Below are positions 12,662 through 13,412 of a stretch of 13,412 nt of DNA, piece after piece; position 1 is the first letter of the stretch; each line of letters opens with the position of its first letter. The translations under genes and the position numbers were made by a program. The stretch is from DAIDHZ01 sp965370365. Lineage in GTDB: Bacteria > Chlamydiota > Chlamydiia > Chlamydiales > SM23-39. The notes under the pieces are model-generated. The model was not told the origin of the DNA and searched no databases. It worked only from the letters and a program-made list of their open reading frames with translations. The stretch lies in the NCBI GenBank assembly GCA_965370365.1, contig CBDUSP010000043.1, positions 1 through 13,412 on the forward strand. Reading direction: 5' to 3'.

Positions 12662-13318
12662 GTGGCAACACTTAAGAAATACGATCTAGAAGGGAAGGAA
12701 GTAGGCGAGCACCAGGTTGATGATGCGATGTTAGAGTCGAAAGCTCACCCCCAGTCTGTAAAAGATTACCTTGTTGCGATTCGCAAGAATGCGCGTCAGT
12801 GGTCTGCAAATACAAAGACACGGGCGCAACTCGGAAGAACAGGAAGAAAGCCTCACCCGCAGAAAGGGCAGGGAAGATCTCGTCAAGGGGACCTCGCTGC
12901 ACCTCAATATAAGGGTGGAGGGATTGTTTTCGGTCCGCAGCCAAAGTTTAACATGCATGTTCGGATCAATAAAAAAGAGCGTAGAGCTGCAATTCGTGCA
13001 ATCATTGCCGAGAAAATTAAAGAGAATCGAGTCCATGTCCTCTCAGGTGCGGATATGACGGCACCGAAGACAAAAACACTTGCTCAGTTTTTCGATAAAT
13101 TAGATGCAAGTAGCCGTCGCATTTTAGTGTTAGGTGAGAGTAAAGCAACAAGTGATCAAATGGGAAATCCTCACGAGAATTTCACAAAGAGTCTGCGGAA
13201 TCTTCAAAAGAAGCAGTACTCGCTTGTTCCTCAAGTAAATGGATACTCTCTTCTCTTGGCAAAGGACTTGGTTGTTTTAGAGTCTGCGCTGGATGAATTT
13301 TTAGCGATGTTGGGGTAA
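12662..13318 (+). CDS. rplD: 50S ribosomal protein L4
   Basis: A 218-residue protein lining the ribosomal exit tunnel. RTGRKPHPQKGQGRSRQGDLA is split here as KPHPQKGQGRSRQGD, the extended-loop signature corresponding to the E. coli arginine/glycine-rich tunnel loop; PQFKGGG-type motif appears as PQYKGGGIVFGPQP. The start is GTG at 12662 (MATLKKYDLEG), four bases after the rplC stop, with AAGGG (within 12648-12653) as ribosome binding site; the frame stays open upstream into rplC, but that part is not L4-like. In E. coli L4 also represses its own operon through the leader, which makes the stem-loop at 11934-11962 notable. Confidence 0.97.
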   Translation: MATLKKYDLEGKEVGEHQVDDAMLESKAHPQSVKDYLVAIRKNARQWSANTKTRAQLGRTGRKPHPQKGQGRSRQGDLAAPQYKGGGIVFGPQPKFNMHVRINKKERRAAIRAIIAEKIKENRVHVLSGADMTAPKTKTLAQFFDKLDASSRRILVLGESKATSDQMGNPHENFTKSLRNLQKKQYSLVPQVNGYSLLLAKDLVVLESALDEFLAMLG

Positions 13319-13320
13319 TT

Positions 13321-13412
13321 ATGAATCCGTATGAACTTATTAAAAGCCGCCGTGTAACTGAAAAAATCCGCGTGGTTGAAAACCTGCACACTGCAAAGAG
13401 TAATCCCTCTTT
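13321..13412 (+). CDS. rplW: 50S ribosomal protein L23 (partial, cut by window end)
   Basis: The first 30 codons of a protein beginning MNPYELIKSRRVTEK, the usual L23 start (the I-K-x-x-x-V-T-E-K motif), located two bases after the rplD stop, exactly where L23 follows L4 in the S10-type cluster. L23 sits at the tunnel exit and docks trigger factor and SRP. The rest lies beyond the window. Confidence 0.93.
   Translation, partial: MNPYELIKSRRVTEKIRVVENLHTAKSNPS

Noticed and set aside
1..13412. Defence system, prophage, CRISPR array, tRNA or rRNA
   Set aside because: No direct-repeat array, integrase, nuclease/helicase module or structural RNA signature seen on either strand; the window is mainly core genes plus palindromic elements.

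Overview
The window looks like chromosome from a member of the Chlamydiota, probably an environmental (Parachlamydiales-type) lineage rather than Chlamydia itself. The main evidence is the right-hand gene order lnt - lpxC - fabZ - lpxA - fmt - (membrane protein) - rplC - rplD - rplW. As I recall it, this is the C. trachomatis order CT534 to CT528 and onward. The genes are typical chlamydial core genes with many GTG and TTG starts. The left half (rsmB, a SurA-like chaperone, ksgA, a putative Na+/H+ antiporter) is on the minus strand. There are no phage, transposase, CRISPR, rRNA or tRNA genes.

Left region (1-4779, minus strand). Reading 5' to 3' on the minus strand: rsmB (16S rRNA m5C methyltransferase), a SurA-like periplasmic foldase, ksgA (16S rRNA dimethyladenosine transferase, overlapping the foldase gene), and an ion-transporter-superfamily antiporter. 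Three MITE-like palindromic elements lie among these genes. Two belong to one family: copy 1 at the left edge and copy 2 between rsmB and the foldase gene. They are in inverted orientation and 129 of 145 aligned bases agree without a gap. The third, unrelated in sequence, is a giant hairpin of about 160 bp into which the ksgA reading frame runs, giving KsgA an element-encoded C-terminal tail of about 34 residues. The family-1 elements also abut or supply the stop codons of the antiporter and rsmB genes.

Centre (4780-5367). A short divergent promoter region separates rsmB from a small cysteine-rich hypothetical gene on the plus strand.

Right region (5368-10616, plus strand). This is a tightly packed probable operon: a DoxX-like membrane protein, lnt (lipoprotein N-acylation), lpxC, fabZ and lpxA (early lipid A and type II fatty acid synthesis) and fmt (formylation of initiator Met-tRNA). 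A perfect 9-bp hairpin touches the lpxC ribosome binding site.

Far right (10617-13412). A 283-residue protein with a bilobed hydrophobic C-terminal region sits exactly where C. trachomatis encodes the inclusion membrane protein Cap1 (CT529), so it is an Inc candidate. A 64-residue predicted membrane protein follows, then a leader with a terminator-like stem-loop, then the start of the ribosomal protein operon (rplC, rplD, partial rplW).

I found no complete new multi-gene system. The most noteworthy observations are the palindromic elements that reach into coding sequence and gene ends, the positional Inc candidate, and two possible RNA control structures upstream of lpxC and rplC.
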